DNA of 64,000 nucleotides, taken from assembly GCF_000204055.1 (NCBI RefSeq), contig NW_006768771.1:1273259-1337258 (forward strand). Direction: 5' to 3'. The DNA is from Melampsora larici-populina 98AG31. Its lineage: Eukaryota; Basidiomycota; Pucciniomycetes; Pucciniales; Melampsoraceae. Numbering within the stretch: the stretch's first letter is position 1; each line of letters opens with the position of its first letter. Below are positions 45,501 to 57,071 of this stretch, in pieces. The position numbers and the translations under genes were made by a program. The notes below the pieces were generated by a model, which saw only the letters and a program-made list of their open reading frames with translations, did no database searches and was not told the origin of the DNA.

Positions 45501-46769
45501 AGTGATGAGTGTGTTTACACATGTAGCCAATCAAAAGCTGACATTATCATCTTTCATTTGAAGCCGTTGGCAGATCTATTGGCATGTAGGTCAGGTCCAG
45601 GCCCCTGCGGTGCAAAACAGCACTGTGGTTTTTTCGGCAAATTCCAATGTGCTGGTGACCAGCACACCCACAGTTTATACACAGGTCACTGTGCTGCAGG
45701 TCAGGGGTTTGTCCAGATTTCCGTAAAGAATTGGATCTATGAATCCATTCAATGTTGCCATAATGTAGTTTGAGTCCCCAATATCTTTACAGGAAGGGTT
45801 GGCCACATAAGGCTGTCTGGCATTGAAGCAATCGTTGAACAAACAAGCTTCCGGAAGGGTATTGTTGGATGATCTGGTAAGGGGATGTTCCTTGGTTCAA
45901 CTTGCAATTGATTTTCTGATGACCAAACATACTCAATATCATGATGTGCAAGAGAAGTCAATCAAACTCTCAACAATCAAATAGGTTAGTAAACCTTTAT
46001 TTGATTGTGCCAAGTTTTCTCACAGCAATTTCATAAGTTTCTAAAAACACTTCATCCAACAAATCCAATTTTTAAACCAAACCTTTAGTTCAAATTTCAA
46101 AAAACCTTTTTTAAACCAATCTAATCCCCCCCAAACACACACTTGAAAACATATACACAAGAAAGAAAAAAAACACTTTACAAAGAAAAAAAACAATCTA
46201 CATTCACATCACAATTTTTTTTTACTTTTTACAAAAGAAAACAAAACCAAAAACCTTCAATGCAAACCAACCCAATCAACAAAAACAAAACAATTTAATT
46301 TAATCAAAAGAAAAAAAAAGGAGTGTTGATTTTTTTCAATTATATCATTCAAACTTTCATTCATTCAAAAAAAAAAGTAGAAAACCATCAACTGTCCATC
46401 TAATTTTTCTAATCTTATTAATTTTATTCGTGTATTTAACGACCATCAATTTTTTAAAAAGATTCCATCTCAAGTGTATAAAGAGAGAGAGAGAAAAGGA
46501 ATCAAAAAAAGAAAAAGAAAAAGAAAAACTTCAATTTAAGTTTAGAATTGGATATATAACTTAAAGGAAAGAAACCATTAATACATCTTAAGAAAACCAA
46601 AACGAAAAGCACGTGTGTGTATATTGAACGAAAGAAATCGTATGAGGTAAAGTAAATCATCAAAAAATAACACAAAACATCCTCCTACCAAATGAACCTA
46701 AAAAAAGAAGATCTTGTAAAAAAAACTCACAAGATCTTTACTGATCCAAAGTTCCAAACCCGAATCATC
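45501..46769. other. Intergenic, then A-rich 3' flank of the BRCT gene
   Basis: No supported gene. From 46000 the plus strand is strongly A/C-biased (T/G on the minus strand), fitting a long 3' UTR of the minus-strand BRCT gene. Confidence 0.4.
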
Positions 46770-49700
46770 TTATTCTTTTTTCTCTTCTCCTTCTCCTTCT
46801 CCATCAGCCACATAAACTCCTTTTCCCAGAGGACTTCCAACTAAACAAACCCCCAACCCAAACCAAATCAATTTCGAATTTCAATAAAGAAAGAAACCTC
46901 AATAAGTTTTAAAGAAACACGACTAACCTTTAGGTAAGAATTGTAATGATTTCCTTCTAACTTTTTCAATCGAAACTGCAATTTGATTTGATTTTTCGAT
47001 TTCTTCATTTTCAATTTGACCTTAAAAACCCCAATTCAAATCCAAGAAAAAAAAATCAAAATCATTCCCCCCATCAGATTCAATTCATTGATCCAAAAAA
47101 GAATCCAAAAAACAGATCACAAACCTTTACAAGATTCATTAAGATTCCCACGAGATTGTGATTGATTTAATTGTAGACCATGTCCCAATAAAGCCAAAGC
47201 CTTAGGTTCCATACTTTTCCTACGATTACTTACTCCAAGTGAAGTACTAAGACCTACGCTTTTACTCAAATTCACCATTTCATTCATCATAGGTGCCGTA
47301 CTTGAATTAATATCAATGATATAAGGTGTTTCATTTGCTTTTCCTAAGATCTCTCGACACCTCACTACCCATCCGATTCCCACTAGATTAGGTTTCGGTT
47401 TAGGATGAATTAACCATTTGTCTATTGTAGTTTGTTTTCCTGCTTTAAAGATTATATGGGTAAGAGGAATCGTAGGTCGAAGATGAACCTAGAAAGATTC
47501 GAAAAGAAAATTCACGTGTTTTTAGTCACTCCTTTAGACTAGGCTTTAGGTTTCTTAGGATTTTGATCATCTTACCTTGGCTCCTAATCCTTTTAACATT
47601 TCTACAAACACTTTACCCGCATCATCTCCTTCAGCAGTACGTACGTCTACTAAAGCCACCACATCTTTCAAAGGTAAAACCTTTTTATTTCTCTCATCTA
47701 CCAATCGCTTAGACGACATTCCACCCAAAGTTTTGTTTATATGACCATTAGATGTACTAGCCTGACCACTGATTCCAGATGATTGTAAATCGATATGAGA
47801 AGTAGGTAAGATATGACTCTCTCTACGATTAAGTGATGAACTACCAGATTGTTGTTTTAATCCACAAGAGGAAGCTCTACTTTTAAGTCGATTACCCGTA
47901 TGATTGGGAGGTCCATTAGAAGAACTTAATGAAACTGAAACTGATCTTCTTCTTGGATTCGATCTTGATCCAGTCGAATCTGATTCATCCTTCAATGGAA
48001 CTTCATACTCTGTAAACTCACCCGTCGCTCGATCACTTGTCTTTAATCCAGATTCCTTTTCACGTGGTAAATTCATTCGGGTCAACATCGCTTGTAATTT
48101 CGTTAAGCGCTCTTGAGTTTCTTGTGACATATTGCCAGAGCTGGTAGTACTACTACTAGTGGATGATTCAATAGATTGATTAGTAGAAATACTATTAGCA
48201 GACTGATCTCCACATCCATCTTCCACTTCTTCATCTTCTACTGCTTCCGACGAATCCTCTTGAACATCAGATCCATCATTCTTTTCCGTCGTCTTTTCAA
48301 CGACTTCTTCAATTGATGTGGAGCTTGATGATGGACCAAGCGTTGAAGAGTTACCGCTAGATTTAAGAAAAGCGTGTTGACGATTATAGAATTCATTCGC
48401 TTTCGCCTTGATTCCACCTGTGAAGATCACTTTAGGTGGTACATTATTACCTCTCGAAAGATCAAAGATGAACTACTCATTGCATCCCGTGCTAAAGGTT
48501 TTGCCGGTGAATTTTCTACAATCGCATCTAAACTCAATGAAGCAGGTTGAGTGAATTTCAATGTCCTTCGAGGTAACATCGATGGCCTAGTGGGAATCTG
48601 TCCAGTGAGTGGTGTTGTAGATGGTTTGATAGGCTGTGGGGCTGTTTGAAAAGGATTGAGATTCTGCTTGGCAGGTTCAGATTTCGGAACCTCGGTAGTG
48701 ATTTGAGATGGTGAGATGGGAATAGAGGTAGGCATGGTGGCCTCCTTGATCGGGCTGGTCCTGATAGGCTGAAAAGTTCGTATCCCTCGCTTGGGAGAAT
48801 GATTCGTCGCATCGGACTCGAGATCAGAAGTAGGTGTTGAAGGACGGGTCTGAATAGGTGATTGTGTATTGTCGCTCTGTGAGAGCTGAGAAGCCGATGC
48901 CTCTGGTTCCGTATGCGTTGGTTCAACGTTAGGGTTTGTGACATTGGGATCGGGTGATCGTGATTGCTCTGTAGTGATCGAGGACGGGCAGGCGTTGGTA
49001 TCTGTGGTTGGTATGAAAGATGGCGGAGAAGGAAGAGTAAAAGTGGCAACACTGGGCGTCGCACGGTCTTCTTCCGTCGTGCTATCGTCCTTTGGTAAAT
49101 TAGAAATTGGACTTGGTTCGATCTTGTCAAGGTGAGAGACGGTAGGAGAATCCATATCAAGTGGAGTAAGCTTGTTCCGTTTCTTCGGACTCAGAAAGTC
49201 AATGGCATCAGCGCTCGTTTCCTCTTCAGACTCGCCGTTCTGGCTTTTACTTTGAACGATAACTGGAGCTGGAGAGATCGAAGTTCCTTCAAATGTCCTT
49301 TTGAGAGGTGATTCTAGGTTGGTGGAAAGTTTTACTTGTGAGGGAAATGTATTCTTGGAAGGCCGTAGAGGACTCAAGAAGACAGAGGTAGAATTAGAGT
49401 CTAGTGCGGAATTGGAACTCAGTGTGTTTGGAAGTCTAGGTAGAGGTAATAGTGAACTTCCAATTGATGGAGGTACAAAGGATGCATTGAAAATTGTGGT
49501 GGATAGTGAGCTTGTTTTGGATGTGTACGAATTGGGTACTGATGCTTTCAACGTTGCGAGCGGTGCTTGGGGTTTGCAGGGAATACACTGTTGGGGTTCG
49601 TCAGGGACAGATTGTTTCAATTCATTAGTCATAGGCTGTTTTGGCTCGTCAAAGATAGACTGTTTTGGCTCGTCAGGAATGAGTGTGGGTCGAGACTGTT

Positions 49701-50877
49701 CGGCTTGGGCATTAACTGAGATACGACTTGAGCTTGGATTTTGAGATGTTGATGGTGTAGGATTTGTAACTTTTGACTTTGAGTATGGGGAATTGAGCCG
49801 AGATTTTTTCTTCAAAGGCTGTAGAGTCTGAAGTTTATTACTTGTGGCTAATTTTCGGCGCACTTTTGGAAGCTGATCAGGCTTATTAGACGGTCCGGCT
49901 CTCTGACTTGCGAGAGGTTGTGCACCCTTGAAGAACGGTCGGGTTTGAAGCTTGGAGGTTTTCAGATTCGACTTGTTCTTGGTATCCAGAAAGGAGAATA
50001 GGTTTTTGTTGGTACTATCATCGATTTCTGCAAATAGACGCTTGTTGGACGGCAAAGAAGGTTGTACCGCCTGCCTATGTGTTGAAATAGACCTATTTGG
50101 CTGAACCATGGGGCGCTGAATGGGCTGTTCTTGATTCACGACGCTCGGGGGGCACTTCGGGAGTTCCAAGTTGGAGCTGGAACATGATGGAACATCAGTT
50201 GGTGGGAATGAGGCTTGCGGAGGGGGTAGCGAATCCGGTGCATGGGTCGAATCTGAAGTGAGTTTGGTAGAGGGACAGGATGGATCAGGAGCTTCTTCCG
50301 GAGCCGAGTTCAGCTGTGAATTGGATGAGCTTGCGGTACAAGAACGCGTCCTATGATGTGATGAAGCAGGGGCATGATGAAGGTTAGTATGAGGAAGATT
50401 CTCTTTGATCTCATCATTTGCCCGCCTGTTTGTTTTTCTGCCCACTGACGCGTGAGAATCATTATCAAAAACAGCCTGTGTTGACTTGATAGGCTTGGTA
50501 GCCTTTGTCTTGGGATTTTGAGCGTTTTTCATGATGGTGGGTCGGGGATTTGGTTTTTCAAGGGACGTGTCAATGATACGATTACTGGCATTTGATGGAA
50601 GCAGTTTCTTTCCAGTGATTGGTCTTGGGTCTCGTTGGGGTACAGTGCCACCAAAAGCAACGACAGGAGCTGTTTTGTTAACGGTCATTGAGCGTGTCTT
50701 GATCTGCCGTGTAGAGTATCTAGATGGTAGGACATGATTAGATGATGGATCGGATTGATCGGACAGACGAGTTGAAGATGATGAAGCGGTTGGTTGTTGT
50801 TCATAATGAGTGTGAGACATGAGAGGATCATTAGATTCCTGATTGGTACGGTTTTCTGGTACACGTCTAGGAGGCAT
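46770..50877 (-). CDS. BRCT-domain protein, 1,256 residues
   Basis: BRCT domains bind phosphopeptides, mostly in DNA-damage signalling; the protein is probably nuclear. Five exons close in phase: 50877-48477, 48417-47576, 47488-47125, 47020-46928 and 46840-46770. The first 1,000 residues are Pro/Ser/Thr-rich and probably disordered, with many SP and TP sites that could be kinase targets and KKR/KRN basic patches. One BRCT fold lies at about 1050-1140: VVALVDVRTAEGDDAGKVFV, LKGLGAKV, PLTHIIFKAG, then NLVGIGWVVRCREI with the conserved Trp. The arrangement is reminiscent of microcephalin-type BRCT proteins, but I would not assign orthology. The first intron (48418-48476) has a weak donor (GTAGTT) and was chosen because it restores frame and removes the apparent overlap of two frames. 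It ends in an acidic, Lys-rich tail. Confidence 0.75.
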
Positions 50878-51806
50878 CTACTTGAGGATAAGTTTGAAAA
50901 GTGATAAAAGGGTCAGGTTATTTCAGAATGCAATTGGAGAAGAAAGTCAAATTGATGACTGACAACTAAAGGGAAGTCTTAGATCAAGTTCCTGATGGTG
51001 AATTGATTTCTTGTGGTTGAAGTGAGAAGTGAGAAGTCATGAGTGAGATGAAGTGAACTGTATGGCTTTACATACATGCAATACCTCTACATACACATGC
51101 TGTATTTAAGTTTTCAATTCTACAAGCTGTCAATTCCACACACGTGATAAAGAGAGTTGAAACCATTCACATCCTCATCAATCCTCATCAGTTCTCTACA
51201 AAAATCTCATCAGTCATGTTCTAGAATCTAGCTCACTCTAGTTCCTTTAGCTCCTCATCATGCTCTACAGTTCAAGTGATGGTGTAATTTGATTCTAATA
51301 CACAGTCTATCTCAATGGCTACCAGGTCCACGACTTTTTGTTTCTTTCATTACTTGAACACTTTCCCAGTAACACCAGTCTAACTTCAAGATCACTTCAA
51401 GACACAGGTAAATATGGAACATCATGGTTAATCATATCACCAACCAAATCTAAACTACAAGAAAGTGATGGTTAAAAAGATACCAAGATGATATGTATGT
51501 TGTATGTTACATAGATTGACATATATTTATGCTCCTTGAGCGCAATAAAGGTGTGAAGAGTCTGGAGATCCTGAACAGATCCAATGCCTTCCTGAAAGGC
51601 TTAGAGTGATTAGTTCCAAAGGTTTGTTTGAAAGAGTTCAGCAAAGCTTCAATTGTTGTTCCGCTCAAACCCCATCATAATCTAATTAAGAGTGTGTGAG
51701 AAATGACATGTGCGCGTGCCTTACTTGGTGCGCGCCCTTTGCAGTTTGTACTTCTCCTGTTTTGTTTTGGTTCGATTGTTTTTCTGTTTCCAACTTGACC
51801 ATCAAG
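50878..51806. other. Intergenic between divergent BRCT and PAC2 genes
   Basis: Presumed promoters for both genes. CTCATCA-type short repeats near 51170-51260. No ORF is credible except chance frames overlapping the PAC2 start. Confidence 0.4.
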
Positions 51807-52852
51807 ATGAATGCCATCCAAGACAAAGAAACTTACTTTTATCCAATCCCACCATCCAACCCATCAATCTTTCAAAACTCAATCTTAATCCTAGTCAGTA
51901 GTATGTAGATCCAATGATTCTCAATCTAAAACAAAAGGAAACACTCAACTAATCAAACTTGAAATTGGAATCTTTAGCCAATCGTTTCACTTGGAAATGT
52001 ACCACAATTAGCCATAGATCTTTTAATTCAATCAACTTCATTTAAAAGAATTGGAAATCTAGATCCATCAAATCATATTCCAATTCTAGCAGATTCGAAT
52101 ATCCGTCCATTTGAAGTTTATCAAACTATAGATCATTCCATCACTATTCTTCAACAACGTTCACCTGTCTTAAAAGTAAGTAAAGAAACCCTAATCTTCA
52201 TCTTATCAAAACTCTTAATTGATCTTTCTTTTGGTTTTGGTTTGGGTTTGGGTTTAGTCTGATAAACAAATTCATATTTCAAGATTATCTAAATGGATCA
52301 AATCCCAAAACTTTTCATCAGTTTTACTTTTAATCTCAATAGATTCAGCTACCCGAACTGATAATCATCTAAACCATCCTACTAATCTATTTCAATTAAC
52401 TTATGGAACCGATCCAACAGAATTACGTGATAGGTTATTACAAAACTTTACATCCTTGATTGATCAAAGTTCAAATCCGATTCCAAAAGACGTTCCAATC
52501 TTATCAGCTGGTGGTCTTTCAAGACGTTTGATATCTAAATTAGAAACATCTAATTCTTTATTAATCTATGTGGCAGAAGGTGATGGTAGACTTGATGCTA
52601 AAGTTCTTGCTCTAGAAGTCATTAAACTTTTACCAAAAGCTTATCAAAGTAAGTTTGATGGGAAAACCAAGCTTGACATGAATCATAAGTTTGATTTATT
52701 TGTGATGACTGATTGAAATATGTTTTTGCGTTTGGTTAGGTTATTGGGATGAAAGTTTGGTGAAAGCTGATCAGTGGAATTCAAAAGAACCTGATAGTTG
52801 GAATGCAACTGATCGAATTCAACTTGAAACACGTGCTCAGATTTATGGATAA
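51807..52852 (+). CDS. ADD66: Proteasome assembly chaperone 2 (PAC2/PSMG2)
   Basis: PAC2 pairs with PAC1 to scaffold the alpha ring of the 20S proteasome. Four exons (51807-51893, 51978-52175, 52258-52648, 52740-52852) close in phase to 262 residues, about the size of human PSMG2. The diagnostic block is SILILP (exon 1 end) followed by IVSLGNVPQLAIDLLIQS and RIGNLD. Later ILSAGGLSRRLISKLE and YVAEGDGRLDAKVLALEVI match the conserved C-terminal fold, and the protein ends with DRIQLETRAQIYG. The first donor is GTCAGT, chosen because it gives phase 0 and the family's expected junction. Confidence 0.88.
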
Positions 52853-53333
52853 AATGTAATTTGATTAACCCATATCATTCATGGATGTCATTTTATTCAA
52901 TGTTATCAATTTGTGCAACCAAAGTCAAATACCCTTTGTTGCCAACAATCAAATGTATTCAAAATACTATGTTACCATCTCACAAAGCCTTATACAGCCC
53001 TCGAAGCGATGCGAGAATTTATGAAATATATTATAAACTTGAACTTGATCATTATGAGACCTTGCTATCACAAATACCAGTGGTCCGTGGATGCCCATCA
53101 AGATTCCAAGGGCAATTAACACTCAGGATTTCTTTGACTGAAATGTGATAAAAAATTTCTTTCCCAAAACAACCCAAAAAAAATGTATGTTGATAAATCA
53201 AAACTGAGCATATATATATGATCACATGAGTATAATTCGAAAAAGGAAAAAGAAATCAAGTCCATCAATTAAATTACAAAGTCAAAAGTAAACCCAAATG
53301 TCAACAGTTTTATGTATGAATCATAAACACAAG
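52853..53333. other. Intergenic between PAC2 and the aspartic protease
   Basis: Convergent 3' ends; AT-rich, no supported gene. A frame at 52861-53148 has no motif. Confidence 0.4.
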
Positions 53334-55401
53334 TTAAGTGAAAGTAGGTAAATCAGTACGTTTTCCTAGTCCAACTGATCTTTGTCCGTTAGCATCATAA
53401 CGTAGAGCAAGATATTGATTCTATGATTTGTGTAAGAGATTCATCATCATCATCAAAAAAAGATTCAATCATCAATAACACATTAGAGAATCAGATCATG
53501 AATCCAAAAAAAGAATGACCAACCTTTATAAAAGTATCACCCAAGACCACAAACTCATTACTTCCAGCTTGAATACCACTATAACATAACCCATCAATGG
53601 ATAATCTAGAATCTTTGGTGACTTCTTGGTAAGCCAAAGATTCAGCAGGAATCCCGAATTGAGCACTTCCGATCCCGAATTCAAAAAATATATTAGGTGA
53701 TGATGAAGTCAAGGTTTGGTTTATAGAATGATTTGAAATGTAAGATTCTTGAACGGTTTCTTGGTTTTGGATCGTACATGGTACTTTCCATATCCCATTT
53801 GATTCATTCATGATTGCTCCTGGAATGCTTTGGTGGATTGCTGCTGCAATAGGTGTTGAGACTATTGTCAATGAGGTCTTTAGCCCATATAGTAAGTAGA
53901 TGTAAAATTAGGATTCTAGTTGGTCTGAGACTGGTGATGGAATGAACATGTTGATAAACATTGCAGAAGAAAAAAAACTTACACCAGTGTCTATGATTGC
54001 GCGAGGTGTATCTTGTGATGACATGACATTGTTTCCATTGACAAAGATACCAGTTAAAGCCACTCCCCTAACAGAAAAAATAGGTTCAGTTTATGAAGCT
54101 TCAAGTTCTTTATTCTCATTAAAAGTCTCCTAGAAGCTTCTCATAAAGAAAAACTCGATTCACAAATTCAAATTCTTTATAGCTCACCAAAAATTCGTAC
54201 TTGTAACATTTTTCCAAGCTAAATTTCCAAATCCACCTCTAATCCATTTCTCACTCACACCTCCAAAAGTAAATTCACCAGCAGTAGTACTAGGTAAATG
54301 ATCACCATTTCTAGGACTCACAAACGCAATCCCAATGATAGGTAAAGCAAGCATTTGACTATTAACCAATTGACGAAAGAAACCAGTTGAGTTGGTACCA
54401 TTAAAGATTGTAAGACTTTCAGGACCGATACCCATTAAACCATCAATAGGTAAAAGATTCCAATCTGAAGAAATCTTAGTAGCTAAACCAAAACTTTGAT
54501 TTTTGACTCGAATTGAGTTACCTAAAGTGACGATATCTGAAGCAAGATTACCTTTGAGAGTTGATCCATCACCAAAGCTTTGAGAAAACTCTTTGGGATC
54601 ATCAAGACATGTAAATGTATTGGATTGGTTTGGATGATAGGCTGTGTGGTTTGAAAGTGAACAGGTTGTACAGTTTGGTGAGAATAGAAATAGATCGGCT
54701 GAACCTGAATCGATGTTTAGATGAAAGTCTTGTGGTGGTGAACCGATTGAAACTCTAGTTGACCACTAATCAAACATCAAAATGGTCAATTAAGAGGTGT
54801 AATAAGTGAAAGGTTTCTTTAAAAGATAACTTTATATGGTACGTACTGCTAAATCACCATGAAAACTTTTAGTCTTCACTGTTGTTGAACCCCAACTTGA
54901 ATCAGTACAAATATCATGAGATCCTAAAATCTTTAAACTATTAAGCAGAACAGTTGCTTGTAATCCTAAAACAGATCCAATAGTTTGAATCGGATTTGGT
55001 AAGTTTGGTAAGATAAATGAAATCCTTCGAAGTAAATCTTTTTTCCATCCATTACCATTACTACTAGTACTACTAGATTGCTTTGATTGCTTTGATTGAA
55101 CTTGTCGTTTTGAAATTAAATCTACTACTTTATCTTTTATATCTATGGGAAGATGTGATTCTACGATTGATAAAAGATTTGAGTTAGATCTATCACTATC
55201 TAAAAAATCAAATAATCCATAACGTGCAATCGATTTGCCGAGTTGAAGTTCTGCATCGGTGTTAACTAATGTCAATCGAACTTCAGATGTATATGACCTT
55301 TAAGAAGATAGAAACCTCAATCAGTAAACTTCTACGAGCAAGGATTATCCAAAACACTGATGCATCAACATGAAAATTGGATAAGCTTACTGGAGGGCCA
55401 T
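53334..55401 (-). CDS. Pepsin-like aspartic protease (A1 family)
   Basis: An endopeptidase of the eukaryotic aspartyl protease family. Six exons close in phase to 521 residues: 55401-55391, 55297-54847, 54765-54188, 54067-53983, 53877-53524 and 53420-53334. Both catalytic sites are present: IDSGSADLFLF (DSG) shortly after STRVSIGSPPQDF, and AIIDTG joined to TSLTIVSTPIAAA across an intron (DTG). Other family features are SFGDGS, LPIDGLMGIG, the GEFTFGG strand and LGDTF near the end. About 150 residues precede the first strand, as for a propeptide, with a Lys/Gln/Ser-rich stretch. The modelled first coding exon is only 11 bases and gives no signal peptide, so the true 5' end may lie in an unrecognised upstream exon. 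Confidence 0.8.
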
Positions 55402-57071
55402 TGTGGAAAAGATAAGTAGGATATAATTGAAACAGACCAAGAAATCGATAAACCAAGGAAATCAGAAAAGAAACCTCAAATGTACTCAAAATCACTAATA
55501 ATAATAATTGATCAAGGAACCAACCGAGGATTGAGCTTAACACACTGAGCCTGAAGTCTAATTTGAAACGCTTTGTGGTCGAACAAATTTTCCAAATTTG
55601 AACATCATGAAGGCTTCAGCACATGATCTATTTGAGGAACTGAGAAATGAACTCCTTCAAGGGGATTTGATGGATTTGATACGGATCCAAACATCCATTC
55701 ACTTAAATTTCATTCAAGACATCCGAATGGGATTTCAGGCACCTACTCTGCAACATATTTGGGTAGGACTTGTTCCCTCGCTCTCGATAATCTTGCTGAG
55801 CCGAACAACAAAGTCTTTCCCATTTGAGTACTTCATCTTTGACCCCGCTTACTTGGGCCTCTTGTTCATTACAGCAGGGCTTCTGGTTTGATCACATGGT
55901 GAGAGCTTTGTCCGTGATCATATGGTGCGATACGGGTACACAAGTTTACCACAGAGTGTGATCGTTGATGAGCTGACTAACGCGAATCGAAAACTTCTCA
56001 TGTTTAATCCACGAAGAAGAACGACAATCACACCGCAGTGAAATGTAGGCCATGAGGTGTGGTTAAGCAGCAAGATCTATAGTACTCCCTTGACTACTCG
56101 TGAGGCGAGAAGAGGAACCTCGATAAGAAGTGCAAGAATGAATCACCAATGGCTGGAAGCTTTCTCTGTTAAATGCCTACAAGACAACTGTCCCCGCATA
56201 GAGATTGCACTTGAAAATTTCGTTTTGAAAAATGAGAATCGCATTCCTAGCAAAAGGAAAGCTCAAGAAAAACTTGAAGGGCTTGGAGGCCAAATTGCAT
56301 AACCATATAGGTACTTTTTGACCAACTTGAACCCCACTCTTATGGAGTTGTTTTCTGGTGTTTTCACCCCCAGTATGGTCAAGAGCCTGTAAAATAAAGG
56401 CTCTGCGGCTGATGCTCTTATTCAAAAGGTATTTACTTCAGCATGAAACATATGGTCAAAATTTCACAAAAGGCATTGATATCCTGAACGGCTATCCTTT
56501 CAAACCGCCTTACATTCCCCGCAGGGCACTATGTAAACATAGACTCCGGCAAACAATCAAGCAGTCAGTGCTTGGCCAACATAAACGACAGTATACGTCC
56601 TGACCACTACCACTCTCTCATTAACCGCAATCACATCAATTGTTAAACAATTTTAAGAAGGAATGATGAATAAATCCGCTTTATGAAGCAGAGAGGAGGA
56701 CACACTTTACAACATAAATTGATCTCTTGTAATACAAAATCAGAATCGAAATCATACAAAAAAAAAGTCATTAAAAACAAACTGTAAGAAAATATCATGA
56801 TCTTTGTTATACCGTTTACATATTGATTATCAGAGAGAGGTGTACAACATCTTGGAAGATGAAATGAAATATGAAGGAAGTTTTCAACTTAACTTAACTA
56901 CTATGCGAACGACAAAAACTAAAAAGGTCATACATATTTTCATCGGTAGAGGAATTTTGAATCGTCAATAAGGCTTTTGTTTGAGATCGTCTTGTTATTC
57001 AGTCAGCACAAGCCTGCACTATAATGATCTCTTCTTGTATTCGAGAACGAAATCGAGAATTAAGGTGACCT
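55402..57071. other. Intergenic; one possible small exon at about 55600-55760
   Basis: A plus-strand frame at 55598-55891 (MKASAHDLFEELRNELLQGD) looks protein-like up to a GTAGGAC donor, but no following exon was identified. The open frame at 56057-56302 has no motif. The region upstream of the protease probably holds its promoter. The last 500 bases are likely the 3' UTR of the O-methyltransferase. Confidence 0.3.

Noticed and set aside
48427..48430. Overlapping stop/start suggesting two genes or programmed frameshifting in the BRCT gene
   Set aside because: A 59-base intron (48418-48476) restores a single frame; a 33-base intron using GTAATA was also considered but is too short and out of phase.
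49301..49744. 147-codon plus-strand ORF
   Set aside because: Antisense to the low-complexity BRCT exon; composition mirrors the other strand.
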